A DNA stretch of 64,000 nucleotides from Salicibibacter cibi (lineage in GTDB: Bacteria > Bacillota > Bacilli > Bacillales > Marinococcaceae): NCBI RefSeq assembly GCF_016495865.1, contig NZ_CP054706.1:2728001-2792000 (forward strand), given 5' to 3'. The notes under the pieces are model-generated. The model was not told the origin of the DNA, ran no database searches, and worked only from the letters and a program-made list of their open reading frames with translations. The position numbers were made by a program, and so were the translations under genes. Shown in pieces: positions 8,367 to 17,896 of the stretch (the stretch's first letter is position 1; each line of letters begins with the position of its first letter).

Positions 8367-9057
8367 AGGGCCGCTCCGAGTCATCATTAAAGAGGTGAAC
8401 GTAACTTTTTATATCAACGTTGGTGTAACGCTCGGTTTAATGGCTTTGTATATATTCTTAAGCTTCTATCTTGGAGAAAATGAAATGTTAGGGATAACGT
8501 TCGGACCGTTTTACGGCATTTTTCTCATTTACCCTTTTATCCTTTTTAAAGGGTACAAATATATCCTTTCCTTGGGTGGGACGAGAAAACAGTTTATGAT
8601 CGCGACTTATCTGTCAATAAGTATCTATATTATACTCAGTGGAATACTTTTAAATGGACTGCATTTCTTAAGTCCCTATCTACTGAACGAAGGATATATT
8701 TTCCACATGGCAGACCTTGTTAGCGGATCGAACCCGCTCTTGTATGTTTGGATCGATGTATTATGGATGATCATCCTTTTCGGTGTGGGGCTGATCGCGC
8801 AATCCGTTTATTTTAACCTTGGCACAGTAAGAACGTTAATTGGCGGCGCAGCATTGTTAATCGCGGTACTCGCTACCTACTTTTTTGCCGACCTTCAGCC
8901 ACTGATCGAATTTATCATCGTTGACCATCTCTTGTTCGTTCACATCCTGGCAGGGGTTTCAGTCCTGTTCATGCTATTTTCTTACCTCTTTATGAAAAAC
9001 GGCCCGTTAGAGCGCGGGGATAGACATTTCTTTATCAGGAAGCAAGCAACGGGATGA
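8353..9057 (+). CDS. ABC transporter permease, six-TM
   Basis: A 234-residue membrane protein with about six transmembrane segments and no conserved soluble domain, the partner of the preceding ATPase. Its start overlaps the ATPase gene by 14 nt and is preceded by AAGGAG. Cytosolic loop residues GGTRKQF resemble the coupling-helix region found in related ABC-2 type permeases (LGGTRKQF). Substrate unknown; by analogy with YtrA-controlled systems it may respond to envelope stress. Confidence 0.8.
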   Translation: MNTLKGPLRVIIKEVNVTFYINVGVTLGLMALYIFLSFYLGENEMLGITFGPFYGIFLIYPFILFKGYKYILSLGGTRKQFMIATYLSISIYIILSGILLNGLHFLSPYLLNEGYIFHMADLVSGSNPLLYVWIDVLWMIILFGVGLIAQSVYFNLGTVRTLIGGAALLIAVLATYFFADLQPLIEFIIVDHLLFVHILAGVSVLFMLFSYLFMKNGPLERGDRHFFIRKQATG

Positions 9058-9157
9058 AAATAAAGGAAGGGCTGTTTTAGTCAAAAAATATACCCCCTTG
9101 CGTTTTTTCCAACCGACGAGCTATTCCGCATAGAAGTGGCATTTCAGGAGACATAAT

Positions 9158-9190
9158 CCCCTCTCACCTGGCCTAATCACAGGAGAGGGG
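9158..9190. terminator. Hairpin between converging operons
   Basis: CCCCTCTC (9158-9165) pairs with GAGAGGGG (9183-9190), with additional inner pairing CCTG/CAGG. It lies between the end of the ABC operon and the end of the opposing glycosyltransferase gene. T-tracts are weak on both sides. Confidence 0.6.
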
Positions 9191-9213
9191 TACTTTTCCG
9201 CATCGTCCGACAC

Positions 9214-10272
9214 CTATATTTTTGTTACGATGTCCAGGTATCGATCAACATAGACATCTTGATTATAATTGCGTTGAATCGTGGATAATGCATTTTTAAT
9301 CATCGTATTGCGAAACGGGGCATCTTTTAACAATTTCTCTACACAGCCGGTGCCTTTCTTTATATTGCCTAGCTCATAAAGCATGCCGTTAGATTGATGC
9401 GAAATGATCTCATTTTTGCCTGGTTTATCTGAACTGACAACCGGACATTGGCATGCCATCGGTTCCAAAATCGAATTCCCTAATCCTTCACGTATCGATG
9501 TTGACAATACACATCCCCCCGAATCAGCAATCGTGGAATATACTTCCGGCATATTTTCATTGTAGACATGAAAAACTTTATAGTTTACATGATTGTTGTT
9601 ACATATTCGGTGCAGTTCTTGTAAATCACTAGATGTTTTTGGATTACTTACAAACCAGGCTTCCACTTGATATTCATCTGATATATTTCGGAAAATTCTA
9701 ATAAATTCTTTCCAATTTTTTTGCGTCGTAATTCTTCCAACAAATGCAATGACAGCGTGACCTTTTTGAGGTTTAAGAGCTGCTTTCTGAACTTTTTTAG
9801 CATCATTTACATAATAAAACAGTGAATCAACCGTATTTCCATCTACAAATATAGGGATGTCCTTTCGGAAATAGGGCCTCACCAACGGGACGATGTAATG
9901 TGCTATACAAATAATGGCATCGACAGACTTACTGATGTTCTTTTTACTCACTTGTTTTTCTGCTCCTGTGGTCCAACCCCGGAGTTCATATACCTTCTTG
10001 CCTTTGTAGCTGCTTGGTAAGTGTTTCAAATAATTAAGGGAATACACGAAAATAACACAATCATAACCCCCCTTTGTCACTCTCTCCTGAAAGTCTTTAA
10101 CCCGATTCGAATGATAGTGCCGAATATTTTCAAACATTTTTGCACCGTCACCGCGATACAAGAAAAACACTTCGGCTTCAATCCCTTTTTTTCGAAAAGC
10201 ATTGATGCGACTTCGTGTTGTGCTCACTACCCCGCCATCGGTTGATTTATTAATGACATACAGAATTTTCAT
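9214..10272 (-). CDS. GT-B fold glycosyltransferase (family 4 type)
   Basis: A 352-residue cytoplasmic glycosyltransferase. The N-terminal part has ILYVINKSTDGGVVST, typical of GT4 acceptor domains. The C-terminal nucleotide-sugar domain has IAFVGRITTQKNWKEFI and the E-x7-E motif in EGLGNSILEPMACQCPVV. It probably transfers a sugar to a cell-surface polysaccharide or teichoic-acid-like polymer. ATG 10272 is preceded by AAAGGAAG. It lies 41 bp downstream of another GT4 gene on the same strand, so the two are probably one operon. Confidence 0.85.
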   Translation of the reverse strand: MKILYVINKSTDGGVVSTTRSRINAFRKKGIEAEVFFLYRGDGAKMFENIRHYHSNRVKDFQERVTKGGYDCVIFVYSLNYLKHLPSSYKGKKVYELRGWTTGAEKQVSKKNISKSVDAIICIAHYIVPLVRPYFRKDIPIFVDGNTVDSLFYYVNDAKKVQKAALKPQKGHAVIAFVGRITTQKNWKEFIRIFRNISDEYQVEAWFVSNPKTSSDLQELHRICNNNHVNYKVFHVYNENMPEVYSTIADSGGCVLSTSIREGLGNSILEPMACQCPVVSSDKPGKNEIISHQSNGMLYELGNIKKGTGCVEKLLKDAPFRNTMIKNALSTIQRNYNQDVYVDRYLDIVTKI

Positions 10273-10312
10273 ATTCTATCTTCCTTTGCTGCCTATTTCT
10301 TCTTTCCATGAC

Positions 10313-11242
10313 CTATATCGCTGTAAAAAAATCTTCCCATTCCTTCCAGCACACATCCCATGTCCATTGGTCAAGAATGGTATGACGAATGGACCTTCCC
10401 ATCGATTTGCGCTGATCAGGATTTTTCATTAAATAAAGAAGCGCCTCCCGAATGGCACTCGCATTTCGCTGAATAATGATGCCATTTTCATATGGTTTTA
10501 TAACCTCAGGAACAATCCCTACTTGCGTGGAAATAATTGGAACCCCACAAGCGCCGGCCTCTAAAACTGGTAAGGGAATATGCTCAGACTCACTAGAGCA
10601 AATAAAACAATCGAGTCCTTGATAGAATTCAACCATTTTATCTCTTGAAACATTATTTTTGGTAAACGTTCGAATATCCAGTTTCATATCTAAGCCTTTT
10701 ATTGCGGATAAGACGATATCATATCCTTTCAATTCACGATGGAGATGCCCGTCTATTCGACCGACCCAGCCTACAGTAAAAGTAGATTGGCTTGTATTGT
10801 CTGTTGATGGTTTAAATAGATTTTCATTAATTCCTGTACGTGTTTTATAAATGGGACGATACTTGTTGAATTGTTGAACAAATTCATTTGAAACAGTATT
10901 AACACCACGCAAATTCGTAAAGAAATCAAGAAATTCCTTTTTATACGTACCTTTACCTCCTTTATAACGATTAAACTGCCGTGAAGATGTGATTCCGGCG
11001 GCTAATTTGTTTAATGGAATACCTTTATGATGGAGTCTGTTTGCAATCAGTACGGACATCGCATAAATAATGTCATATTGATTATTGTCTTTAGCAGTTA
11101 TCTGGTCACGATATTTCAAGTCAACTTTAAGATTTTTACTAGACGGTAAAGCCATCATTTCCTTTGCACGATGATGAAATGCCCACCCAGGGTGATCAGC
11201 GACTAATAAAATCTTTCGCGCCTTTCCGTTTGCATGTTCCAT
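10313..11242 (-). CDS. GT-B fold glycosyltransferase (family 4 type)
   Basis: A 309-residue glycosyltransferase. Residues around VGWVGRIDGHLHRELKGYDIV mark the start of the donor-binding half. SSESEHIPLPVLEAGACGVPII carries the family's E-x7-E-like signature, although the first Glu is displaced. It is shorter than usual GT4 enzymes (~360) in the N-terminal half. Start ATG 11242 has only a weak AGGAACGGA site. It lies upstream of a second glycosyltransferase and divergent from a third at 11430, which together suggest a small surface-glycan locus. Confidence 0.8.
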   Translation of the reverse strand: MEHANGKARKILLVADHPGWAFHHRAKEMMALPSSKNLKVDLKYRDQITAKDNNQYDIIYAMSVLIANRLHHKGIPLNKLAAGITSSRQFNRYKGGKGTYKKEFLDFFTNLRGVNTVSNEFVQQFNKYRPIYKTRTGINENLFKPSTDNTSQSTFTVGWVGRIDGHLHRELKGYDIVLSAIKGLDMKLDIRTFTKNNVSRDKMVEFYQGLDCFICSSESEHIPLPVLEAGACGVPIISTQVGIVPEVIKPYENGIIIQRNASAIREALLYLMKNPDQRKSMGRSIRHTILDQWTWDVCWKEWEDFFTAI

Positions 11243-11429
11243 ACGAATCAGTCCGTTCCTTAAATCAGATGATTACTATATATCCAACTATTTCATTTTA
11301 TTCACCATGCAACCAAAATGTTATAGGACGCAGATACAAAATTTGTCTATTTTTCCTCAACATATGCCGTTCCCTTTTCATATATCAATCATTCAATAAT
11401 AAATAATGCTTTGGGGAGGACTGTCTAAC

Positions 11430-12245
11430 ATGAAAAAACCACTTTGTATGTCCGTTTATGTATTCGGCAATTATACAAAGTATATTCCTTACTACGTCTA
11501 TAGCATTTTGAAAAGCTACCCAAATTATTTTGTGAAAGTTTTTGTTATGGATCGTTTATCAACAAAAGAAAATGCTTGTATGAAAATGATCAAAAAGAAT
11601 CTTTCAACAAATTTCGAGATAAAAGAAAACTATTTTCCATACACTCCATTTAAAGATGGGAAAAAAGGAAAACCATTCAGATTTCTCATTCCTCAAACTG
11701 AATTCTCGGAATTTGAATATGTATATATCGGCGATATCGATTTCTTAATAACGAAAGAAACCCCCTCTCTTTTAGAAGGACACGTGAACCATTGTGAAAA
11801 AATCGGCCTTCCATATAGCAACCAAATCCGTTCTAATTCGGAGAGATTAACCGGCTTGCACTTTTTCAACGTAGACGAATATTACAAGAAGATGAACCCG
11901 ATCATTGAATATTATCACCATCATTTGGATGAGGTATATTCGTTTATGAAACGATACCAGACGGATGAGAAGTTTCTTTATCATATCATCGAAAAAGGGA
12001 TTGGCTTCGGCAAGATTAATCAGTTTTCCTACCGACCGCATCATGGTTTTCATTTAGGAATTCTGAGAATCAATGGTTTCGATAACTATGTAAGGGAAGG
12101 TCAAAGCAATCCATTTCATCGCCTCCCTCCCTATCCGGTTTTAAGAAAGCAATTATTGGAATTCTTTCATGATCCTTTATTTCAAGAAATTTCACGGACA
12201 AATCAAATAAAAGAAATCACTATGCTGAAGAAAAAGTTACAGTAG
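11430..12245 (+). CDS. Glycosyltransferase-like protein, possibly 3'-truncated by a MITE
   Basis: A 271-residue protein with a GT-A-like layout: SVYVFGNYTKYIPYYVYSIL at the start and the DxD-like motif in YVYIGDIDFLI (~residue 105), which would bind metal and nucleotide sugar. GGGGAGG (11413-11419) precedes ATG 11430; the longer frame from 11406 has no such site. The last base of the TAG stop is the first base of a MITE at 12245, so the original C-terminus may have been longer. It is divergent from the two GT4 genes. Confidence 0.7.
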   Translation: MKKPLCMSVYVFGNYTKYIPYYVYSILKSYPNYFVKVFVMDRLSTKENACMKMIKKNLSTNFEIKENYFPYTPFKDGKKGKPFRFLIPQTEFSEFEYVYIGDIDFLITKETPSLLEGHVNHCEKIGLPYSNQIRSNSERLTGLHFFNVDEYYKKMNPIIEYYHHHLDEVYSFMKRYQTDEKFLYHIIEKGIGFGKINQFSYRPHHGFHLGILRINGFDNYVREGQSNPFHRLPPYPVLRKQLLEFFHDPLFQEISRTNQIKEITMLKKKLQ

Positions 12246-12420
12246 GGACTGCTGAATAACGGAAAAAGACTGGCACATAAGCATTTGCCGTTGGTGTTGT
12301 CAAAGCTAGATACAAGGAAATCCATCCTATAAGCAAAAAACCCTTGCACTTCTGGCAACGTACGGAGGGACGGTGCTGCAAGGGCGAGACTCCAGCGGAA
12401 AAACGGACGCGTCAAGACCC
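12245..12420 (+). mobile_element. MITE-2, copy A, 3'-truncated
   Basis: Begins GGGACTGCTGAATAAC and matches the reverse complements of 57281-57565 and 61299-61579 closely for about 172 bp, up to the GGACGCGTCAAG segment, then stops matching. The inner half and the other inverted end are missing. It abuts, and supplies the last stop-codon base of, the upstream glycosyltransferase gene. Confidence 0.85.
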
Positions 12421-12820
12421 TCCGTGTAATCAGGATGACGATTGAAATAATCCCTATCACCATGGTGGTGAAGAGATCATCAGTATCAATCCTTGCTACA
12501 AAGTAATCACTTGTGGCAACACCTCCTTCCCGTTTTGACATGACGAATGTCAAAGGACGGTCAACAAGGGGGCACCACCTCATCCTGCTTATGTAGCTCA
12601 TATAGAATATATCATATATATTTTTTTCAGAAGGCTTTACATAGCCTTTTTTTTATTCTCTCTATATTAAAAAATCCCCATATCGCCGATCTCGACACTT
12701 CACTTGCCGCATTCCCAACATTTTAAGAGGAAATCTTAAGGGGCCAAGCCTCCCAATGCTTCCATTGATTGATTCTGTTTTTTATGAACCCCCTCAAGAT
12801 TTAACAGCTGCATCGGGCCG
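12421..12820. other. Intergenic region after the truncated MITE
   Basis: No supported gene. On the minus strand, AAGGAGGTG near 12525 precedes a short stretch coding for a hydrophobic segment (LFTTMVIGIISIVILIT), but no start codon is correctly placed, so no small gene is called. A plus-strand terminator is given separately. The rest, up to the degV end, is AT-rich without clear signals. Confidence 0.4.
12631..12654 (+). terminator. Rho-independent terminator, orphan
   Basis: AAGGCT (12631-12636), loop TTACAT, AGCCTT (12643-12648), then a run of T. No plus-strand gene ends nearby, so it may serve read-through from 12245 or an unannotated transcript. Confidence 0.7.
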
Positions 12821-13672
12821 TTATTCGTGTGCATCCGTATAGTAGGACAGCCCGATGGCTCCTTCGCCCGTATAGGTGCTGATGACGGGCGTTGTTGTTT
12901 GAATCATGACATCCTTAAGACTGCTTTTTGTTAAAAGGGCATTCTTTAGTTTATGGGCAAGCTCAAACGCATTGGCGTGAGAAATGCTAACGCCCCTAAT
13001 GATCCGGTCCTCGGCATCACTTTCAAAATTTTTCATGAGTGTATGAATCATTTGTGATTGTGTTCGCACTTTTGATATCGGTGAATAGACCCCATCTTCT
13101 AATGTCGCGATCGGTTTTAATTTGAGAAGCGAACCTAAAAAAGCTTTCCCTTTACCAATACGCCCACCTTTTACTAGATTATCCAATGTTTCAAGGACAA
13201 CATATAGTTTTGAATTTTTCCTAATGGTTTCCATTCTTTTTACAATCTCTTTCATTGAAGTCCCGGTATTGGCCATTTTCGCAGCTTCTACAACTTGAAA
13301 GCCTAGGGCTGACGAAATGTACGTTGAATCCACAACGGTGACATCGGCACTCACTTCCGTAGCCGCCATGCGTGCGGTGTCATACGTTCCACTCAAACCT
13401 GAAGACAAAAATATCGCTAATATTTGACTCCCGTCATCACCTATTTCTTCAAATCGTTGCATCATATCTCCAATTGCCGGCTGTGATGTTTTTGGAAGGC
13501 TGTCGGCAAGTGCCATCTTTCTTAAGAAATCCTCGGGTGTAATATCCACTTGATCAACATAGGACTGATCGTCAATTTGTATCGATAAAGGCATAACGTG
13601 AATGCAATATTTCTCCAAAATATCCTTGGGTAAATCTGTTGTTGAGTCTGTAACAATCTTTATTTTGCTCAT
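12821..13672 (-). CDS. DegV-family fatty-acid-binding protein
   Basis: A 283-residue DegV protein, the FakB-type fold that holds a fatty acid for phosphorylation by FakA. The N-terminal motif KIVTDSTTDLPKD and the SSGLSGTYDTA loop are typical lipid-binding elements; GRIGKGKAFLGSLLKLKPI marks the second domain. GGAGCGAAG lies before ATG 13672; GTG 13711 in frame is poorer. It is monocistronic here, without a FakA gene nearby. Fatty-acid synthase genes fabH-fabF lie 1.2 kb away on the same strand. Confidence 0.88.
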   Translation of the reverse strand: MSKIKIVTDSTTDLPKDILEKYCIHVMPLSIQIDDQSYVDQVDITPEDFLRKMALADSLPKTSQPAIGDMMQRFEEIGDDGSQILAIFLSSGLSGTYDTARMAATEVSADVTVVDSTYISSALGFQVVEAAKMANTGTSMKEIVKRMETIRKNSKLYVVLETLDNLVKGGRIGKGKAFLGSLLKLKPIATLEDGVYSPISKVRTQSQMIHTLMKNFESDAEDRIIRGVSISHANAFELAHKLKNALLTKSSLKDVMIQTTTPVISTYTGEGAIGLSYYTDAHE

Positions 13673-13838
13673 ATCTTCGCTCCAATCCACCAAAAGCTTA
13701 TCAACACTCACGTAAACAGTAAACTAACTCAATTTCCAATGGGACAAAAAACTCCACAATCCCCTCTTTATTGACATTCCGTATGCCCTCTATTATATTT
13801 ACAATACTAGAATAACCTCCGGGGGAATCTCTTCATCT

Positions 13839-14378
13839 ATGAAAAGTCTATTTTTCTTCATGTGTCTCTTTGCAATCTTTTCAACAGTCTTGCTGTTTGA
13901 CTTCGAGCAAGATCACGAACAACAAGCCATGGCGGAGGATGTTATCTCCAGCGACGAAGAACTCCATCCATATGTTAAAGAACAAAAAGAAACACTGATC
14001 GAACAGGCAGAAAACGTCGGGATTAATGTCGTTATTACAGAAGGATACCGTTCCCATGAACGCCAAGATGACCTATACGCACAAGGTCGGACGGAATCCG
14101 GGGATATCGTGACAAATGCGGCGGCGGGTGAATCGTATCATAATTACGGTTTGGCCATCGACTTCGCAATTGAAAATGGCGACGGAGAAATCATTTGGGA
14201 CATCGAATACGATGGCAGCGGAAGCGGCGAACCCGATTGGCTGGAAGTCGCAGAAATCGGAGAAGCGTTGGGATTTGAGTGGGGCGGCCACTGGAATGAT
14301 TATCCCCATTTGCAAATGGACTTCGGTTTATCTATTGAAGAGCTTCAAGAGGCAAAACAACAACTGGAAAACGAATAA
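13839..14378 (+). CDS. M15-family peptidoglycan peptidase (VanY/CwlK-like), secreted
   Basis: A 179-residue zinc peptidase with an N-terminal membrane/signal segment (LFFFMCLFAIFSTVLLF). The M15 zinc motif S-x-H-x2-G-x-A-x-D is SYHNYGLAID, with the third ligand in GHWNDYPHLQ. It also has the typical TEGYRSHERQDDLYAQGRT substrate region. It probably cleaves L-Ala-D-Glu or D-Ala-D-Ala bonds in the wall. ATG 13839 has a G-rich but distant site (GGGGGAATC). Monocistronic. Confidence 0.88.
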   Translation: MKSLFFFMCLFAIFSTVLLFDFEQDHEQQAMAEDVISSDEELHPYVKEQKETLIEQAENVGINVVITEGYRSHERQDDLYAQGRTESGDIVTNAAAGESYHNYGLAIDFAIENGDGEIIWDIEYDGSGSGEPDWLEVAEIGEALGFEWGGHWNDYPHLQMDFGLSIEELQEAKQQLENE

Positions 14379-14844
14379 CGCAAAACATCTATCAGAGGGG
14401 ACTTCTGAGGCTTTTAAGGTACGCTGGCTAAATTCGCCACCTCCTGTTGCAATGCCGACATTAATGGCGTGTTTTAAAAAATTCTTTATCTCCCTATTGA
14501 AAATAAGCATAAATTTGTATAATCAACGTGTCTGGTCTAAGTTGAATTTTTCCCACTCGGAGCAGCCCGACTTCCATCTGAGGGATTACTTTGTACTTCC
14601 GAGCAGAACGTGATTCGTTACCTCCGCACGCATCGGATAATCGAATGGTCTGAATCTGCCAACTGACAATCGGAGACTCCATTAAATTACCAGTCTTGAC
14701 GGTTGCTCCCAGACACTTCCATGCCTTTCGGAAAAGACTTTTTTTCAAGAAGAAAGGAATGATTTTCCATCTTCCAATTTCTAACATTCTGGATCACCGA
14801 AATACAAGGAAGGCTGTCACCATAAAGGATGACAGCCTTCACCT
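14379..14844. other. Intergenic region without a supported gene
   Basis: About 465 bp between the M15 gene and fabF. Reading frames of 60-97 codons on the minus strand have no ribosome binding site and unnatural composition. Only the fabF-side hairpin at 14809-14840 is identifiable. Confidence 0.5.
14809..14840 (-). terminator. Hairpin after fabF
   Basis: GAAGGCTGTCA (14809-14819) pairs with TGACAGCCTTC (14830-14840), located 4 bp beyond the fabF stop. The following T-content is modest. Confidence 0.7.
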
Positions 14845-16080
14845 TTACCCATTGAACGTTTGAAAAGCAAGTGTTGCATTGTGCCCTCCAAAGCCAAATG
14901 AATTGTTCAGGGCGACATTGGTTTGGACTGGCTTCTTTTCGTTTGCCGCGTAATCCAAATCACATTTCGGATCGGGATTATGCAAATTAATGGTTGGGGG
15001 CGCCATCTGATCAACAAGCGATTTAATGGTAAAAATGGCTTCAACGGCGCCTGTTGATCCCAATAAATGCCCGGTCATGGATTTCGTCGAACTGACGACA
15101 AGATCATGGGCATGATCGGAAAAAACACCTTTGATCGCAGTCGTTTCATATTCATCATTGTATGGGGTGCTCGTCCCGTGGGCATTAATATAGCCAACGT
15201 CAGTTTTTTCAATCGCTCCATCGGAAAGTGCCTGTGCCATTGCTCTGGCCGCGCCTTCCCCTTCCGGCGCAGGTGCTGTCATGTGATAAGCGTCTCCGGT
15301 TGATCCATAACCGATCACTTCCGCGTAAATGTCTGCCCCTCGCGCTTCAGCAGATTCCAATGATTCCAAAATAAGAATACCGGCTCCTTCGCCCATGACA
15401 AATCCGTCCCGTTCCGCGTCAAACGGGCGTGAGGCGGTGGCGGGATCATCGGAAGTCGTTATGGCTTTGGCCGCGCAGAAACCGGCGATCGCCATATTCG
15501 TAATCGGCGCTTCCGTTCCGCCGGTTATCATGGCGTCCGCGTCTCCTCGTTGAATGACTTTGAACGCATCGCCGATGGAATTCGTTCCCGATGCACAAGC
15601 GGTAACGCTACAAGAGTTTATCCCTTTTGCGCCGGTGAAAATGGATACTTGACCGGAAGCCATATCCGGAATCATCATTGGCACAAAAAATGGACTTACC
15701 CGTCTAACGCCTTTTTCGGTAAATTGCTTGAATTGTTTTTCGTACGTTTCCATGCCCCCGATCCCGGAGCCAATCCAGACACCAACACGATCCGCGTTGT
15801 CATCGGTAATTTTAAAATCGGCATCTTCGAGGGCCATATAAGCGGAAGCGACGGCGTAGTGGGTAAACCGGTCCATTTTCCTGGCCTCTTTTCGGTCCAA
15901 ATAATCTTCCGCTTCAAATCCTTTTATTTCACCCGCGACGTTAATCGGGAATTGTTCCGCATCCAACCTCGTTACCGGGCTGATACCCGTCTCTCCTGCA
16001 AGTGCTCGCTTCCAAGCCTCGTCTACATGGTGCCCGAGCGGATTCACCGTCCCCATGCCTGTGACTACGACACGTTTCAT
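14845..16080 (-). CDS. fabF: 3-oxoacyl-ACP synthase II
   Basis: Beta-ketoacyl-ACP synthase that elongates acyl-ACP with malonyl-ACP in type II fatty acid synthesis. It has 411 residues, the usual length. The catalytic Cys lies in [13 protein letters not shown], the two His residues in [12 protein letters not shown] and [14 protein letters not shown], and the C-terminal [13 protein letters not shown] loop is present. AAGGAGAG precedes ATG 16080; a TTG at 16086 is the alternative. It follows fabH by 85 bp on the same strand, as in the fabHA-fabF operon of Bacillus. Confidence 0.95.
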   Translation of the reverse strand: MKRVVVTGMGTVNPLGHHVDEAWKRALAGETGISPVTRLDAEQFPINVAGEIKGFEAEDYLDRKEARKMDRFTHYAVASAYMALEDADFKITDDNADRVGVWIGSGIGGMETYEKQFKQFTEKGVRRVSPFFVPMMIPDMASGQVSIFTGAKGINSCSVTACASGTNSIGDAFKVIQRGDADAMITGGTEAPITNMAIAGFCAAKAITTSDDPATASRPFDAERDGFVMGEGAGILILESLESAEARGADIYAEVIGYGSTGDAYHMTAPAPEGEGAARAMAQALSDGAIEKTDVGYINAHGTSTPYNDEYETTAIKGVFSDHAHDLVVSSTKSMTGHLLGSTGAVEAIFTIKSLVDQMAPPTINLHNPDPKCDLDYAANEKKPVQTNVALNNSFGFGGHNATLAFQTFNG

Positions 16081-16165
16081 CTTCAATTCTCTCCTTTTTT
16101 AAAACTTGGCTCTGTCTTCTTGCGCATTTCATCAAACCAAGTTTCGCATATTTTGCGGATCGGAC

Positions 16166-17101
16166 CTATCGCCCCCAGCGAAGAGCGAGACCGCCCCATA
16201 CAAGACCGGAGCCGAATCCGACCATCACGACTAAATCTCCATCTTTTATTTTACCACGATTTAAGTCTTCAACAAGAGCGATAGGAATTGAAGATGCAGA
16301 CGTATTTCCGTATTTGTGAACGGTGGTTGCCATTTTTTCTTTTGGGAGCTCCAATCGTTGCCGGGCAGCTTCCATAATGCGGATATTTGCTTGGTGAGGA
16401 ACGAAGTAATCGACATCATCTTTCGTAAGATTGGCTTTTTCAAGCAAGTTCATACACGTATCGCCCATTTGGCGTACCGCAAACTTGAACACCTCTCGTC
16501 CATTCATATAGAGATAAGGATTTGCGATAATATGGGAGCCACCACTTCCATCTGCTCCCAGTTCAAAGGAGAGCAATCCGCGATCGTTGCCAACGGGACC
16601 AACTACTGCAGCCCCCGCGCCGTCCCCAAAAAGAACAGCTGTATTGCGATCGGTAAAATCCGTTACTTTTGACAATTTTTCGGCGCCGACGACGAGAATC
16701 CGATCATAAGTGCCGGTAGATATGAATTGACTGGCGGTTACGACTCCGTACGCAAATCCAGCACATGCGGCACCGATATCCATTGCCGCTGCCTTATGTG
16801 CGCCGAGGCGATCTTGAATCATGGATGATACGGAGGGAAAAGGATAATCGCCTGTCACGGACGCAACGATGATCAGATCCAAGTCCTCAGCTTTTTCCTC
16901 GGCATGTTCAAGTGCACGAACAGCAGCAAAATAAGACATATCCGAGGTTTCCACATTATCTTCCGCAAAAATTCTCCGTTCGATACCCGTGCGTGTTTGA
17001 ATCCATTCGTCACTCGTATCCAACGTCTCTTCGAAATCTTTATTTGTAACCTCTTTTCCTTCAATAAAACTGCCAATTCCATATATGCCCGTGCGTCTCA
17101 T
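16166..17101 (-). CDS. fabH: 3-oxoacyl-ACP synthase III
   Basis: KAS III condenses a short acyl-CoA primer with malonyl-ACP to start fatty-acid synthesis. It has 311 residues. The catalytic triad is visible: Cys in [12 protein letters not shown] (~112), His in [10 protein letters not shown] and Asn in [19 protein letters not shown] precedes ATG 17101; an in-frame start at 17140 lies inside the operator. It is the first gene of a fabH-fabF unit under a FapR-like operator. Confidence 0.95.
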   Translation of the reverse strand: MRRTGIYGIGSFIEGKEVTNKDFEETLDTSDEWIQTRTGIERRIFAEDNVETSDMSYFAAVRALEHAEEKAEDLDLIIVASVTGDYPFPSVSSMIQDRLGAHKAAAMDIGAACAGFAYGVVTASQFISTGTYDRILVVGAEKLSKVTDFTDRNTAVLFGDGAGAAVVGPVGNDRGLLSFELGADGSGGSHIIANPYLYMNGREVFKFAVRQMGDTCMNLLEKANLTKDDVDYFVPHQANIRIMEAARQRLELPKEKMATTVHKYGNTSASSIPIALVEDLNRGKIKDGDLVVMVGFGSGLVWGGLALRWGR

Positions 17102-17140
17102 ACAAATTCCCCTCCTGTTTAAAAAAGAATATTGGTTCAT

Positions 17141-17159
17141 ATTATGACCTAGTACTAAT
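17141..17159 (-). promoter_or_regulatory. FapR-like operator upstream of fabH
   Basis: On the minus strand the sequence ATTAGTAC-N3-GTCATAAT is an imperfect 19-bp inverted repeat. It agrees with the TTAGTAC-type half-site of FapR, the malonyl-CoA-responsive repressor of Bacillus lipid genes. It lies 40 bp before the fabH start and overlaps a CATAAT -10-like element. Confidence 0.65.
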
Positions 17160-17246
17160 TGTATCTTAGCTTACTTCTGAAATTTTCGCAACAAAAAACC
17201 GCGGCCTTTTCAACGATTAGCCACGGTTTTTTGCCATGTTCTTTTG

Positions 17247-17600
17247 TTATCGAAGGGGGTCCCCTGTAGACGATCCATAAGCACCATATGGTGGAACAGG
17301 TGCAAAACCGCCAAATCCCGGTTGGGATCCAGAGCCGACAGGCCCACCATAGCCAGGGCCAAGGATCGGTCCATAATTGGGCCCGTAACTCGGCCCAAAT
17401 TGTGGACCATAACTGATTTGAGGCGGTCCGGCGAATCCACCGGGACCATAACCGCCATATCCCCCATATCCCCCGGCTAACCAAGGGCCAATCGCAAGGC
17501 CTGCGACAAAAGGCAGAAAGAATCCAATGCGTTCATCGCCTGCATGTGTAGATACCGGATAAGCTGGGTAACCCGTTCGGTAAGGATAAATGGTTCTCAT
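17247..17600 (-). CDS. Gly/Tyr/Pro-rich low-complexity protein
   Basis: A 117-residue protein that begins MRTIYPYRTGYPAYPV, has one hydrophobic stretch (IGFFLPFVAGLAIGPWLAGG), then ~65 residues of Gly-Tyr-Gly and Gly-Pro repeats. This composition resembles small surface or spore-coat-associated proteins of Bacillaceae. I do not recognise a family with a known role. GGAAGAG precedes ATG 17600. Confidence 0.6.
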   Translation of the reverse strand: MRTIYPYRTGYPAYPVSTHAGDERIGFFLPFVAGLAIGPWLAGGYGGYGGYGPGGFAGPPQISYGPQFGPSYGPNYGPILGPGYGGPVGSGSQPGFGGFAPVPPYGAYGSSTGDPLR

Positions 17601-17668
17601 CAATCTCTTCCTTTCCTGCATAGGCTACTGCATATTCTATGGCAGCCCTATCACGTATGTGCGACGAA

Positions 17669-17833
17669 TCAGCCATCTGCCCGTATTTTCATATACGTGA
17701 ATTCTGCAAGAAAAGCAAGAACAAGCGCCAAAATGACAATAGCCGTCTCGGCAAAAGAAGTAAAGGCCAACAAGAAAAAATAGCCGGCGACTGCAACAAT
17801 CGTGAAGATAAGTATACCAAAAAGAAAATGCAT
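17669..17833 (-). CDS. Small two-TM membrane protein (54 aa)
   Basis: A short gene starting MHFLFGILIFTIVAVAGYFF and ending FTYMKIRADG, with two hydrophobic segments (~residues 3-26 and 30-46). GGGGAG lies 8 nt before ATG 17833, which is strong support for translation. The reading frame is clean and hydrophobic residues are concentrated in both helices. Function unknown. Confidence 0.65.
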   Translation of the reverse strand: MHFLFGILIFTIVAVAGYFFLLAFTSFAETAIVILALVLAFLAEFTYMKIRADG

Positions 17834-17896
17834 CCGATCAACTCCCCAGTACTTCGGACATTGTTATGGTGACTTTTTTTACGTTCCGTAAGCAAA

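Noticed and set aside
12203..12601. 132-codon minus-strand frame, considered as a type I toxin or membrane protein
   Set aside because: It crosses the truncated MITE. The good AAGGAGGTG site has no start codon in frame at proper distance.
14494..14787. 97-codon minus-strand frame between the M15 gene and fabF
   Set aside because: No ribosome binding site, odd composition, no recognisable family.
15550..16284. 244-codon plus-strand frame antisense to fabF/fabH
   Set aside because: It is a shadow of the well supported fabF coding frame.
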